64,000 bases of DNA from Dipteris shenzhenensis (taxonomy: Eukaryota; Polypodiophyta; Polypodiopsida; Gleicheniales): NCBI GenBank assembly GCA_047967505.1, contig CM106541.1; one strand, 5' to 3'. The stretch's first letter is position 1. Each line of letters opens with the position of its first letter. Under the pieces are notes generated by a model, which had not been told where the DNA came from, searched no databases, and saw only the letters and a program-made list of their open reading frames with translations. A program made the translations under genes and the position numbers. This document shows positions 22,812-33,719 of the stretch, piece after piece.

Positions 22812-24854
22812 ATTCCCCCCCCCAGGCAGGGAATGCACATCATTTCCATGCCTGGGTCTATCACGCACAAAGAAAGGCTTGAGGTAACGCTTGTTGATCA
22901 CCTTCTTGCCATATGGTTCAGGCAGCTCCTGAACTTGTACAGACCCATTGCTATGTTCCTTGATGACTTTGTATGGACCAGTCCACAGTGGCAGAAACTT
23001 CTTATCCATTTGGTGGTCCAATCTGTTATCAAAGCATAGCACAACATCCCCCTCAGCAAAGTGTCTTTCCCATCCCTTGCAAATCTTAGCATCCAAGCGA
23101 GCCTTTTGTCGATTCTTTTGGACCTCTGTTTGGTGTAGTGCAAGGCATCGGGTTTCATCTAACTTCTCAAGTTGTACCAATTTGGCCTCTACATGTTCAT
23201 CTTCAGTCATCCTCTGTTCTTGTGCCAATCTCAAAGCTGGAATCTCTATCTCTAGTGGTAAAACGGCCTCAGTACCATACACCAACTCAAAAGGAGTGTG
23301 ACCTGTAGATGTTTTATGAGTGATGTTGTAAGCCCACACGGCTTCAGTGACCTTCTGATCCCATTGGCTCCTGTTCCCTGTGGCCATTTTTCCCATGGTT
23401 TTACAAAGGAGGCCATTGGTCTGCTCTGTTTGACCCATGGATGCTAGATAATAGATACGAGAAGTGTGATGATCAATACCCATGCGATCCATGAGTAACT
23501 CCACTGCTTCATTTAAGAATGGACTCCCATGGTCAGAGACAATCTCCATGGGTGTCCCAAACCTTGTGCACATACGTTCAAATATGAAATTTGAAACTGC
23601 CTTACCATTTGTAGCAGGGAGGGCGATAGCTTCAGCCCACTTAGTGACATACTGAGTGGCTACCAAAAGATACTTCTTTTTGCGGGTAGTCATGGGCAAG
23701 GGCCCAACAAAATCTATTCCCCACTTCTGAAACGGATGGATGGACATCACTGGGTGATGTTGCCCAGGATGCAAATCCTTCCTACCAAAGAATTGGCATG
23801 GTTCACAGGTTTTGCAATACAAAGTGACATCCTTAAACAAGGTCAGCCAATAGTATCCAGCATGTAAAATCTTCTTAGCTGTATAGTCACTGGCATAGTG
23901 GCCTCCACAAAATCCATCATGATAATGCTTCAATACCTTAGGCACTTCATTTGCATCAGTGGCCCATCTTAGTACCCCATCCATGCCTTGATGGTACAAC
24001 ACCCCATCAAGGAGGGTGTAGTGCCTACTATCTCTGCGGATCTTCTTTCTCTCATAGCTAGTACTTTCTGAAGGAAAGGAGAAAGCAGTCAGAAATTTGT
24101 AGATACCACCATACCATGGATCCCCAACTTCTATGGCTGCTACAAGGGTTACATCAAGGCACTTCTCTAAATCAATCAAAGCATTCTTCAAGTTGGAACA
24201 ACCTCCTTTTACAATTTTGAAAGAAAAATCATATTCTTGTAGAGCTACCAACCATTTGGCCAACCGGCCCATGGGATTTGGTGATTGAAGAACCTACTTT
24301 GCAAGACCAGTGCTAGTGAGTATAAAGAAGGACTTTCTAGCCACATAATACTTAAATTTCTCAATGCAAAACACCAAAGACAAGGCATGCTTGTCAGCCT
24401 CTGAATAGCGTCGCTCAGTGTCGAGCAATTGTCCAGAAGCAAATCGAATGGGATACATGAGCTGATCCTCCCCTTGTTGGAGAAGAATACCTGCCAGAGT
24501 GTGCTCACCAAACCCAGGATTGATATAGAAAGTCTTTGACCAATCTGGATTGTGTAGAATGGGTTTTGAAGCCAGAGCATTCTTGATTTGTGCAAACCCA
24601 TGATCACAATCCTCATCCCAAGAGAAATCAACCCCATCTTTTAATAGCATAGTCATGGGTCATGTCAAAGAAGCATATTGATCAATGAAGCGGTGATAGT
24701 ATCCTGCTAGATTGACAAATGAGCGTACCTGACGTTTGGTTGTAGGCGGGGAGAGCTTGAGGATGGCTTCTACCTTCTCGGGGTCAGGCTTGACGCCCTC
24801 GGATGAGATAATATGTCCCAATAACCTCCCTTGAGTGGCTCCAATGGTGCATTT
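22800..24854 (-). pseudogene. gypsy-B pol, C-terminal part: RT end, RNase H, integrase
   Basis: The end of reverse transcriptase (GRLLGHIISSEGVKP) continues into RNase H (YINPGFGEHTLAG; RYSEADKHALSLV). The integrase zinc module (GGHYASDYTAKKILHAGYYW ... CKTCEPC) precedes the catalytic core with Asp in WGIDFVGPL, Asp in IVSDHGSPF and Glu in GQTEQTNGL. The C-terminal part reads PLWTGPYKV. The last codons overlap the LTR start. Stops lie near 24673 and 24294; the latter fits CAG to TAG. Confidence 0.88.
22812..22824 (-). promoter_or_regulatory. gypsy-B polypurine tract
   Basis: A nine-C run on the plus strand, purine on the element strand, sits directly next to the LTR start TGTTATGG. That is where the plus-strand primer is expected. 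Confidence 0.75.
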
Positions 24855-25208
24855 TGTGAAGATTGTGGGAGAGAGGGAAGGAGTCTCACTTGAGGCTTTC
24901 TCACAATCACAATGGGGGAATACACACAGAGGTGGAGGCTGAAAACAGTTTTCCTCTTCTTAGTTGTGTAAGCCAAAAAAAAACTCTAGTACAAAGAAAT
25001 AGAAGAACCCTATATGTGGGTCTCAAACCAAACTCAACTAACTAAGGTGGCATACTAACTGAGCCACAAACTATAGTAGATAAGGATAGCTGTCATCCAG
25101 CTATTATTCATGGGCGGTGTACCAACCGCATCTCCAGCTAACAAGTCGGTGACATAAGTACACAACGGTCACCCTGGCATATCTCGAGTGGAGCTCGATA
25201 TCTCAACA
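24855..25208 (-). repeat. copia-B 3' LTR, 354 bp
   Basis: It spans TGTGAAGATT to TATCTCAACA on the plus strand. The pol frame of the element runs 40 bp into this LTR before its stop. A purine tract on the element strand (GAGGGGGAG) lies next to it at 25209-25217. Confidence 0.93.
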
Positions 25209-27271
25209 CTCCCCCTCGAGCTCAATCCCAAATCCTGCACACCAAGCAGGTCTCTGAACTTGCGCAGCTTCTCTGCGCCCAATGCTTTCGTGAATATGTC
25301 AGCTACCTGATCCTCTGTGCTGACATAAACTAGATCAATAAGACCTAGTGAAACCTTCTCCCGCACATAGTGATAATGCACCTCAATGTGCTTTGTTCTG
25401 GCATGAAAGATTGGGTTCTTTGCCAAGTGTATACTGCTCATGTTGTCACAATAAATGACAACCGGCCCATCTGTAGACTGACGCATATCATAGAGTAGCT
25501 TATGCAACCAAGCTACCTCACATGCAGCCATTGCTGCACCCCTGTACTCAGCCTCTGTGCTCGACAAGGCAACTGTAGGCTGTTTCTTGCTGCTCCAAGT
25601 GACTGCAGCACTCCCAAAAGAGAACACATATCCACTGGTAGATCGTCTATCAGAAATGCTACCAGCCCAATCAGCATCAGTGTATCCATGCAATTGTATC
25701 TGAACCCCAGCCTCATAAAATAGTCCATACTGCAATGTGGACTTCACATACCTGAGTATGCGTCTAGCCGCATCCAAATGCGGTTTCCTTGGAGCCTGCA
25801 TAAACTGACTTACCAACCCAACAGCATAGCTCAAATCTGGCCTGGTAATAGTCATGTAAATCAAACTTCCTACTATGCGTCTGTACATAGTAGGGTCTTC
25901 CAGAAGCTCACCTGCATCTGTGCTCAGCTTCACATTCTGCTCCAAAGGAACTGAAATAGGCTTACAGCCTGTCATCCCATATTTGGACAGCATGTCCAAT
26001 CCATACTGCCTCTGCAAGAGCTGTATCCCACTTGGTGATCTAATCACCTCAATGCCCAAGAAATAACGCAGCTCTCCCAAATCCTTCATCTCAAACTTCT
26101 GCCTCAATAGCATTTTCACATGAAGGATATCTTCATCACTATCACCTGTGATGATCAAATCATCAACATAAATGACCAGCAGCATAATCCCTTTCTCTGT
26201 TTTTCTCACATAGAGTGAGAAATCTGCCTTGGAAATCTGAAAGCCAATAGTGACAAGATACTGTCCTATCTTGTCAGGCCATGCTCTAGGTGCTTGCTTC
26301 AAGCCATACAAGGCTTTCTTCAACCTGCAAACAAACTCAGGATGAGTAGCATGAACATAACCTACTGGCTGCTCCATAAAGACCTCTTCTTGCAAATCAC
26401 CATGCAAGAAGCCATTCTTTACATCCATTTGATGTAAAGACCATCCCTTTGATGCAGCCATAGCAATGGCTGCTCTTACGGTTGCCATCCTTGCAACCGG
26501 GCTGAAAGTTTCTTCATAATCAATGCCATATGTCTGTGCATACCCCTTGACAACTAATCTTGCCTTGTATCTATTCACAGAACCATCTGCATTGTGCTTG
26601 ATCTTATAAACCCACTTACAGCCAATTGCATTCTTGCCTTTAGGCAAAGGCACCAATTCCCATGTAGCATTAGCATCCAAGGCATCCATTTCTTCATCCA
26701 TGGCTTTCTCCCACTTTTCATTTCCCATGGCTTGCTCAAAAGAAGTGGGTTTTGGTTCCTGTATCACTTTGACCATATAGGCATAGTGAATGGCTGTAAA
26801 TCCATCATATTTCAGCCTATCCACAGGATACCTAACCCTGGTAGACCTGCACAAAATAGGCTCACTTGCAGGTGCTCTCAAAACATCCCTGGTCTTCCTT
26901 ACTCCAGGTGTAACAACAGAAGGAATACCCAACTCATCATCAATGCTCTGTTCTGAGCCACTGGATTCACCATCCACATAAGAGTGACCTGCATTCACAT
27001 CAAACATGGGCTGATCTACCTTCTCTTTTCCTTTTCGTGATACCTGTGTACCACTATCTACATTGCTTTGAGGGGATTCTCCTGATCTCAATCTGCCTGT
27101 CCATGGTGAAGTATGTGAACCACTGGTAGAGGACACTCCAGGTCCACTGATATTTTGTGATTGCTGCTGTGCATTCTGTGCAGCATTACCATTTTGTGCA
27201 TCTACATCAATCATCACATTTACTGGTTTATACCAGCTGCTCATCTCATCAAAAACAACATCTCTGCTCAC
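25169..27271 (-). CDS. copia-B reverse transcriptase and RNase H (open segment)
   Basis: A 700-residue open stretch that is part of the polyprotein. Reverse transcriptase motifs: KWVYKIKHNADG, RYKARLVVKGYAQ, QMDVKNGFLHGDL, LKKALYGLKQAPRAW and the catalytic VIYVDDLIITG. RNase H motifs: YTDADWAGSISDRRSTSGY, the second acid in LSSTEAEYRG, DNMSSIHLAKNP and TKHIEVHYHYVREK. All catalytic residues are present. It is separated from the upstream integrase by the TAG at 27317-27319. It could act only if that stop were read through. Confidence 0.92.
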   Translation of the reverse strand: MSRDVVFDEMSSWYKPVNVMIDVDAQNGNAAQNAQQQSQNISGPGVSSTSGSHTSPWTGRLRSGESPQSNVDSGTQVSRKGKEKVDQPMFDVNAGHSYVDGESSGSEQSIDDELGIPSVVTPGVRKTRDVLRAPASEPILCRSTRVRYPVDRLKYDGFTAIHYAYMVKVIQEPKPTSFEQAMGNEKWEKAMDEEMDALDANATWELVPLPKGKNAIGCKWVYKIKHNADGSVNRYKARLVVKGYAQTYGIDYEETFSPVARMATVRAAIAMAASKGWSLHQMDVKNGFLHGDLQEEVFMEQPVGYVHATHPEFVCRLKKALYGLKQAPRAWPDKIGQYLVTIGFQISKADFSLYVRKTEKGIMLLVIYVDDLIITGDSDEDILHVKMLLRQKFEMKDLGELRYFLGIEVIRSPSGIQLLQRQYGLDMLSKYGMTGCKPISVPLEQNVKLSTDAGELLEDPTMYRRIVGSLIYMTITRPDLSYAVGLVSQFMQAPRKPHLDAARRILRYVKSTLQYGLFYEAGVQIQLHGYTDADWAGSISDRRSTSGYVFSFGSAAVTWSSKKQPTVALSSTEAEYRGAAMAACEVAWLHKLLYDMRQSTDGPVVIYCDNMSSIHLAKNPIFHARTKHIEVHYHYVREKVSLGLIDLVYVSTEDQVADIFTKALGAEKLRKFRDLLGVQDLGLSSRGSVEISSSTRDMPG

Positions 27272-27316
27272 TGTGAACTTACGTGTAGAAGGGTTATAGC
27301 ATCTATACCCTTTCTG

Positions 27317-28063
27317 CTACAGAGAATAACCAATAAAGATGCACTTCTCAGCTTTTGGATCCAACTTGGACCTCAACTCATCTGGCACATGGACATAAGC
27401 AATGCAACCAAAAATCTTCAAATGAGAAATATCTGGTTTCCTACCAGTATACATCTCCTCTGGCATCATGCCATGTATTGCTACAGTGGGAGTCCTGTTC
27501 ATTATATAGATTGCTGTAGCAACTGCTTCAGCCCAATAATAATCTGGTAGATCTTTTTCATTTAGCATAGCCCGAGACACCTCTCCAATATGCCTGTTTT
27601 TTCTTTCTGCAATTCCATTTTGCTGTGGGGTATGACTGCATGAATATTGCTGCTTTATACCATGCTCCTGCAAGAACCTTGCAAACTCATTTGAGAGGTA
27701 CTCTCCCCCTCCATCTGACCTTAGGCATTTTATTTGCAGGCCTGTTTCTTTTTCAACCATAGCTTTGAAAGCTTTGAAGTGCCCAAACACTTCACTTTTC
27801 TTTTTCATAAAATACACCCACAGTTTTCTGCTGAAGTCATCAATAAATGTGACAAAATAGTGACAGCCTCCAATAGATGCAGCTTTTGTAGTCCACACAT
27901 CAGAGTGGATTAATTCCAATGGTTTTTTACTCTCTTGAACATGCCTAGGAAAAGGTTTCCTTGCCTGTTTCCCAAATTGACAGGCTTCACAAATCTTGTG
28001 CATTTCTGCAACCTTGAATTTTGGCAATCCTGCAACAATATTTTGGGCTTGCATTGATTTAAG
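27317..28063 (-). pseudogene. copia-B integrase segment
   Basis: It holds the second half of the zinc module (CEACQFGKQ) and the catalytic core: Asp in LIHSDVW, Asp in CLRSDGGGEY and Glu in GIAERKNRHI. GRKPDISHLKIFGC and KCIFIGYSL follow. It is bounded by TGA at 28064-28066 (fits CGA to TGA) and TAG at 27317-27319 (fits CAG to TAG). Repair of these two codons is all that separates it from its neighbours. Confidence 0.88.
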
Positions 28064-28960
28064 TCACTGTATATTAACATGACCAATGCGTTTGTGCCAG
28101 ATATCAATATCTGCAACTACACCGGTCCCATGTGCAAACATTGCTGCACTCAATTCAGGCATGTCTGCATCCAACGTAAACATCCTGCCCTTCTTCTTTC
28201 CTTTTGCTATCAAGCGACCATTATTTTTCATATCCTCAACAAAGCATCCATGAGGATTAAATCTAACCTGCAAGCCCTGCTCAACCATTTGACCAACAGA
28301 AACCAGGTTCTTGGTGATGTTCGGGACATGAAATACATTAGACAAGTATTTCTTTTGCCCATCCTGCATAGACAAAGGAATTTTGCCAATCTGCACAATA
28401 GGATGTGCAGTATCATCACCAGTCTCCACAAATCCTGGTTTTTCCATTTTTCTTGCATCCTGCATCCATTCAGCGTGACCTGTCATGTGGTTTGACGCAC
28501 CCGAGTCAACATACCACACATCATTGCTTTCTTCTGCACTTGTTATAGAATTTGTCATATGCTGCACCATAAACAAATGCTCATTTCTGTCATCGCCCTG
28601 TCTACTAGAGGATGCATAATTGCCTTGCTGCAATTTTCCACTCATAATGTCATTCTGCTTTTTGTAGCAGTCTTTAGCCATATGACCCATTTTGCCACAA
28701 TAGTAGCATTCAATATTGCTGTTTGCATTTTGGCCTCTCTGCCATCCACCACGGCCTCTTTGGCTCCCCCTGCCTCTAGAGTTACCACGTCCTCCTACAT
28801 AGGACTGGTTTTCTTGCGTTTGCTGCATATTCTGATTTCTACCACGGCCTGCAGATCGGCCTCCTCTACCTCTGCCTCTACCTCTGTCAGCATTTGAGTA
28901 GAAGATTTGAGTAGAAGACAGTTTCTTTTGAAGTTCCTGCTGAAGAAGATGCACCCCCAT
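28064..28960 (-). pseudogene. copia-B gag zinc knuckle and protease
   Basis: An Arg/Gly-rich RNA-binding stretch (RGRGRGGRSAGRGRN) precedes the CCHC knuckle CYYCGKMGHMAKDC. The aspartic protease active site VDSGASNHM follows, then the conserved VPNITKNLVSVGQM segment, and the frame ends just after WHKRIGHVN, the first His residues of the integrase zinc module. The frame is offset from the gag part by a 13-bp tandem duplication at 28894-28919. Confidence 0.88.
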
Positions 28961-29546
28961 TTCTCTGCTCTTCAGAAATTAGAAGAGCAATCAACTCCTC
29001 AAAATCAGGAAAGTTTTCACGGACGGCAATGGATGTCCGGAACTGTGCATAATCCTTTCCTAGACCGTTCAAGGTCATAGAGACCAAATCGTCATCATCC
29101 ATTGGTGACCCAATGGAAGCAAGTGCATCTGCAATTTTCTTCACTTTCATGTGGTAGTCATTTATGCTCAAATTTTCTCTCTGCACATTGTGCAACTCCT
29201 GTTTGAGTTGCATTTTCCTGGCTTGCGTATTTGTGCTGTACATCTTTGCCAAAGTATCCCATGCCTCCTTTGGCATATTTGCATCCTGAATATGCACAAT
29301 CATGGAGTCCGAAATACTGATAGACAGCCAGTACATAACTTTCCTGGCTCTCTCATGCCATCCTTTAAATGCCTGCATTTCCTGTTGACTGGGAACATTA
29401 GGAAGAACAGGTTCTTCTTCATTTCCTGTAATGAATTCCCAATAGCCTTTTCCCATCAAGAAATTCGTCATTCTAAACTTCCATGCCTGGAAGTTGTTCT
29501 TGTCAAGCTTTTCAGTGACAATCTGTGAAAGAGAATCAGATGCCAT
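28887..29546 (-). pseudogene. copia-B gag, N-terminal part
   Basis: The start is taken at the ATG of MASDSLSQIV, 5' of the conserved NFQAWKFRMTNFLMGKGYW gag block. The later helix-rich region (QLKQELHNVQREN, DLVSMTLNGLGKDY) is typical copia capsid. It ends in the wrong frame after the 13-bp duplication rather than at a natural stop. Confidence 0.85.
28894..28919 (-). repeat. 13-bp tandem duplication causing a frameshift
   Basis: TTTGAGTAGAAGA occurs twice back to back at 28894-28906 and 28907-28919. Thirteen is not a multiple of three, and the FYSN residues appear in both frames on either side, which shows that the duplication broke gag. Confidence 0.92.
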
Positions 29547-30078
29547 TACAGAACACTGCAAAATATTCTGTCACTGCAAAAAGCACAGCTTTTGCCTCAC
29601 ACGGGCAGATCTGCACAACTGATGAAAGTGGTATTTCACCACACAGTCACTTCCTAGTGACGATTTTGCATCAACAAGCAACAGGCATGAATCTGCAACT
29701 CCCAATATCTCTGCACACAGGCATATGATGCAATTTCTGTGGCACCTTTCCACCGACTAGCCGCGCAGTGGTCGCACAGCAAAAAACAGGGCCTTTTCCT
29801 GAGTGCCTGCGAAGAACTTCCGCCTTCAAAACGGGCCTCGAAACGGCCTCAAATCAGAAAAATAAAGTCACTGTGGGCTTTGCCCTCACCCACAGCATAT
29901 ACTGCGCTCTCGCCACACCGCGAAGGGTGTCTCAATCTGAAACAGTGCACTCCTGCACTTCTGGCTGTGCTACCTGCAGAGATTTGCTCCCAAACTTGAA
30001 ATAGGAAAGCAACACTGGTCCTCTTACCAGGACACCATGAACTTGGCTTGCTTCGTTGAGCTCCTTACCACGAACAAG

Positions 30079-30090
30079 GCTCTGATACCA
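30079..30090 (-). promoter_or_regulatory. copia-B primer-binding site (initiator Met tRNA)
   Basis: On the element strand this reads TGGTATCAGAGC and abuts the 5' LTR without a gap. Confidence 0.93.
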
Positions 30091-30444
30091 TGTGAAGATT
30101 GTGGGAGAGAGGGAAGGAGTCTCACTTGAGGCTTTCTCACAATCACAATGGGGGAATACACACAAAGGTGGAGGCTGAAAACAATTTTCCTCTTCTTAGT
30201 TGTGTAAGCCAAAAAAAAACTCTAGTACAAAGAAATAGAAGAACCCTATATGTGGGTCTCAAACCAAACTCAACTAGCTAAGGTGGCATACTAACTGAGC
30301 CACAAACTATAGTAGATAAGGATAGCTGTCATCCAGCTATTATTCGTGGGCGGTGTACCAACCGCATCTCCAGCTAACAAGTCGGTGACATAAGCACACA
30401 ACGGTCACCCTGGCATATCTCGAGTGGAGCTCGATATCTCAACA
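30091..30444 (-). repeat. copia-B 5' LTR, 354 bp
   Basis: It spans the same TGTGAAGATT to CTCAACA limits as the left copy and the same length. It is followed by the CATTT duplication at 30445-30449. Confidence 0.93.
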
Positions 30445-30896
30445 CATTTCTCAGGGTTGAGACTGCCATTTGCATCATTGACCCTTTGGAAGGCCAATCT
30501 AACCTTCATGACGTGCTCCTTACGTGACGAGAATAAACAAAAATCATCTAAAAACACCTTTAAGAAATCCCCCAAATAAGGAGCAAACACCATCTGCATA
30601 AATCTTTGAAAGGTAGCCGGAGCATTGGTGAGGCCAAATGGCATTACTTTGAATGCAAATGTCCCCCAGGGTGTGGCAAATGTGGTTTTAAGCACATCTT
30701 CTTCGGTAATTTTGATTTGATAAAACCCAGAGTAACCATCACAGAAAGTATACATCTCATGACCACTTACCTTCTCAAGAATGAGGTCTTGAAAGGGCAG
30801 AGGATGATGATCCCTCTTGGTGGTGGCATTGAGTTTCTTATAGTCGATGCAGACCCGCCACTTGTTGTTTTTCTTTGGGGTGACTACCATCGGTGA
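30445..30896 (-). pseudogene. gypsy-B reverse transcriptase, N-terminal part
   Basis: It begins SPMVVTPKKNNKWRVCIDYKK and continues with the polymerase blocks: FCDGYSGFYQIKI (first Asp), GTFAFKVMPFGLTNAPATF, and the catalytic FLDDFCLFS. It stops at NPEKC where copia-B inserted. A frameshift near 30896 separates it from the upstream pol segment. It continues at 24854 on the same strand. Confidence 0.9.
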
Positions 30897-31816
30897 AACC
30901 CATTCAGGTGAACTGGAACAATAAACCCAGCCTCTACAAGCTTCTGCAACTCTGAGTGCAAAGCATCGGTCTGCAGGGGCCCTAATCTCCGATAGTTCTG
31001 AGCCACAGGCTTCGCATCAGGCTTCAACTCTATCTTGTGCTCTATGGCAGTCACATGGCGAAGGTGGTGGTAGCTAGTTGCAAGGAGGTCAGGGAAATCT
31101 TTGAACATTTCTAGGAACTCATCTTTCTCACTTGGAGTGAGGTCTGGGGAAAGCATAGATTCAAGTTGTTGAGGACTAGCTATTACCTTTTCTGTAGGTG
31201 GCGGGGTCGGAGACACCCCCATCATGTAAACTTCCTCCTCTGAGAATTCCTGTCCCCCGTCTAATTCTTCCATGGATTTAGACACTGAGGATGAGAGAGT
31301 ATCACTGTCTTGCTCCTCTTCTTCTTCCGGTTCCATGGCATCGGGTTGCACCGGGATCTTCTCCTTGGAAGCACCAAAAGACATGTGTCCTATCTTCCAA
31401 TAGCTGACTGCATCACTCTTTCTCAACCATGGTCTCCCGAGTATGGCTGGGTAACTTCCGCCTGTATCTTCAATGTCCACTACATAGAAATTGACAGTGG
31501 TGGTCAACCCATTGACAGTGATGGGCAAATCCTCAATGACTCCTAGGGTGGTGAGTCATCGACCATCTGCTACCTTGATTCGAGTGGAGGAACGCCTTGT
31601 ACATTTCAAATTCAATTTCTTCATGATTCGGGGCACCATGATATTACATGCAGCTCCCCCATCAACACACACATTTTTGACATGGCAATTATCTATGATG
31701 ACATCTACTGTATGTGGGTGCCGATCAATTTCTTCAGAGATAGAAGATACCTCTCGTACCTTTTCCTTTTTCTTGCTCTTCCTTGTTGAGAGACCTTGCT
31801 GCAGCTCACGTCTCAC
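30897..31816 (-). pseudogene. gypsy-B protease and protease-RT linker
   Basis: The aspartic protease motif is VDGGAACNIM (DGGA in place of the usual D-T/S-G-A). It is followed after a stop near 31557 by FYVVDIEDTGGSYPAILGRPWL, the second conserved protease strand. A Glu-rich linker (EPEEEEEQDSD) leads to the start of the RT region (FIVPV). The family function is cleavage of the Gag-Pol precursor. Confidence 0.8.
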
Positions 31817-31964
31817 CTTAGGGCTTAATGCTATTAGTTGAGGGAGCGTGATGCTTATTCCGAGATATCCAAATGAACTAGAGTCATGGGCCTTGATGAT
31901 AAACCAAGACTCTCTTTAGCTGGAGGGGCCGAGGGAGTAGAGAGGAGGGGGCTCGTGGGCGAGG

Positions 31965-32693
31965 CTAGGGAAATCTTCGAGGCAGAGGGTGAGGATATAC
32001 ACCTTGTTGAGGGTAAGCATCTAAGGGAGGACCATACATTTGAGGTGGAGGCGGTGGATACATCCCTGATGAGGGGTGGGGGTATGCCCCTGAGTTAGAC
32101 CCCCCAGGTTGTTGTTGCAGGAATTGAGGGGGTTGCGGAGGGACAATCGTCTTCTTTGAAGCAGGGTCAACAGACTGAACTTTATCAAACTTTTGAGCAA
32201 TCTCATGTGCTAGCACCATAGTTTCTGGATTCTCCCATTTAAGCTTGAGGCAGAATTCATCACTTGCTCTTGCTACAAGGTAGCCTAGCACATGTTGAGT
32301 CATTCCAGCTCGAAATCTAGCTCGAAATCTGGCATTGTCCTCCTGCGTGGCAATTAAACGGTCCAGGAGCACGGCCGCTCGATCCACATATCGACATGCT
32401 GTCTCACCTTCTGACTGCTTCAAGTTTGCCACCTGCAGGTACACATTCTTCGGCTCCTCTTCTTTGCCGAAATACTCAATCATCGCTGCTGTCAACCTTG
32501 GCCAGCTTTGGCGAACGTCTTCGGCCTGCTTCTCATACCACACTTGAGCCAAACCCTCTAGAAATGTGGGAAGAACCAACAGCCATCTGTCTTTAGTAAG
32601 AAAGTTGAGAGAAACACAACGGCACTTGAAGGCCACAAGATACTCATTTGGATTTTCTTCCACCCGTCCACAAAACACGGGAATGTCAGCCAT
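31965..32693 (-). pseudogene. gypsy-B gag
   Basis: A retrotransposon gag core: MADIPVFCGRVEENPNEYL (family form F-G--DP-EFL), LVLPTFLEGLAQVWYE, and a helix block ending KFDKVQSV. A Pro/Gln-rich tail (PPQPPQFLQQQPGG, YPPPPPQMYG) ends in a stop. The frame may start further upstream, near an MPDRTPLEEIAWRL segment at about 33074, but stops lie between. Confidence 0.8.
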
Positions 32694-33124
32694 GCTTGGG
32701 AGATGGAAAGGAGAGGCTTATCTATGGACAAACAATAGAAAGAGGAAGCTTGAACTGAAAATCGGGTGAAGATACCTCCACAAAGCACACATAGGCAGGG
32801 TAGGGTGTGACTGGTGTATTGTGAAATTCTACACGGGAAGAATCTTCAGCATAGAATAGCACATAGACAATCTTAAAAGGACCAACCCTCATGATATCAC
32901 ATCCATCTTTACAAGCGAGGGTTAGAGACACGACGCTGCATAAGGTTGTTCATCAAGGCAAACAAGAATGCCATGACAAATGTCAACAGTTGGAGAGCCT
33001 GCACATCACCTTCAGCTTCTTCTAGTTCTTGTAGTCGCCATGCTATTTCTTCAAGGGGTGTGCGGTCTGGCATCCTTCTTTTGAGCAATGTCCTTGAGGA
33101 CCTTTTTGATGATCTTCCGAAGTC

Positions 33125-33195
33125 AGTGAATTCGTATCAAGTATGCCCAACACTTAGTTTCATGATGACCACAACCTTTGCATTCCTTACAAATG
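33125..33195 (-). pseudogene. Isolated gag-type zinc knuckle
   Basis: One minus-strand frame reads CKGCGHHETKCW, a CCHC-type knuckle as used by gypsy Gag to bind RNA. It directly follows the RNase H-like ORF in a shifted frame and precedes the gypsy-B gag. Its parent element is unclear. Confidence 0.5.
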
Positions 33196-33681
33196 ATCAC
33201 CCTCCTTCATGGCTTGCGGCTTTGTTGGGGTGGTGCTTCCACTCGCGTCATGCGTGATTGAAGTACAAGCTTCACGTGCCAAGAAATCAGCAACTAGATT
33301 TCGAGCTCGAGGGATATGCTGAATTTTTACCTCTTTAAATTGGTTGCAAAGTTCCAATGCTTGTTGATGTCGTGGAACCAAGCCTTTGCTCTGTACCTTC
33401 CACCTTCCACTAACTTGTTTACACACTAGTTGAGAATCTCCTTGCACTTTAAGTTGCTTGGCATGATGTTCTTGTGCCTTTTGTAGCCCAAAAATGAGCG
33501 CCGAGTACTCAGCTTGATTGCAAGTACTTGCAGGTGCAGACTTGCTATAACAATACTCCTCACCACCCGATGAAGTGAGCTTCATGCCCACACCAGCAGC
33601 CTTGGTCGAAGGTTTGTAAGCTCCATCAAATTGAAGGATCCAAGATGTCATCACACCAAGACTAAAATTCGGACATCCCAA
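33187..33681 (-). CDS. Second (archaeal-type) RNase H domain of a gypsy element
   Basis: A 164-residue frame with an RNase H fold: first Asp in LQFDGAYKPST, Glu in NQAEYSALIFGLQ, Asp in VQGDSQLVCKQV, and RARNLVADFLAREA at the end. This form, with a GG--Y strand and the NQAEY block, is the additional RNase H that some plant gypsy (Tat-group) elements carry beside the one fused to RT. Those copies normally lie between RT-RNase H and integrase. Here it lies leftward of an integrase fragment and before a gag, so it is displaced or part of a rearranged element. It is intact as far as it goes. Confidence 0.72.
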   Translation of the reverse strand: MGCPNFSLGVMTSWILQFDGAYKPSTKAAGVGMKLTSSGGEEYCYSKSAPASTCNQAEYSALIFGLQKAQEHHAKQLKVQGDSQLVCKQVSGRWKVQSKGLVPRHQQALELCNQFKEVKIQHIPRARNLVADFLAREACTSITHDASGSTTPTKPQAMKEGDHL

Positions 33682-33719
33682 GTTTCTCGGTAGTCCAAGA
33701 TAGGTAGGAGGAGAGGGTG

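Larger units (their letters stand above)
24855..30444 (-). mobile_element. Complete Ty1/copia retrotransposon (copia-B)
   Basis: A 5590-bp element on the minus strand with two 354-bp LTRs. Its target duplication is CATTT at 24850-24854 and 30445-30449. It interrupts the reverse transcriptase of gypsy-B, whose frame reads NPEKC on one side and continues on the other. By eye the LTRs differ at about five positions, mostly A/G or C/T. The coding region has one 13-bp duplication and two stops; otherwise it looks complete. Confidence 0.95.
22800..32693 (-). mobile_element. Ty3/gypsy element gypsy-B, 5'-truncated, split by copia-B
   Basis: Reading leftwards: gag (32693), protease (31816), reverse transcriptase (30896 onward), the copia-B insertion (24855-30444), then the rest of reverse transcriptase, RNase H and integrase down to 22800, followed by the 3' LTR. 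The order RT, RNase H, integrase identifies Ty3/gypsy. No 5' LTR was found to the right; DNA beyond about 33.1 kb belongs to other elements. Several stops and frameshifts make it defective. Confidence 0.88.
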
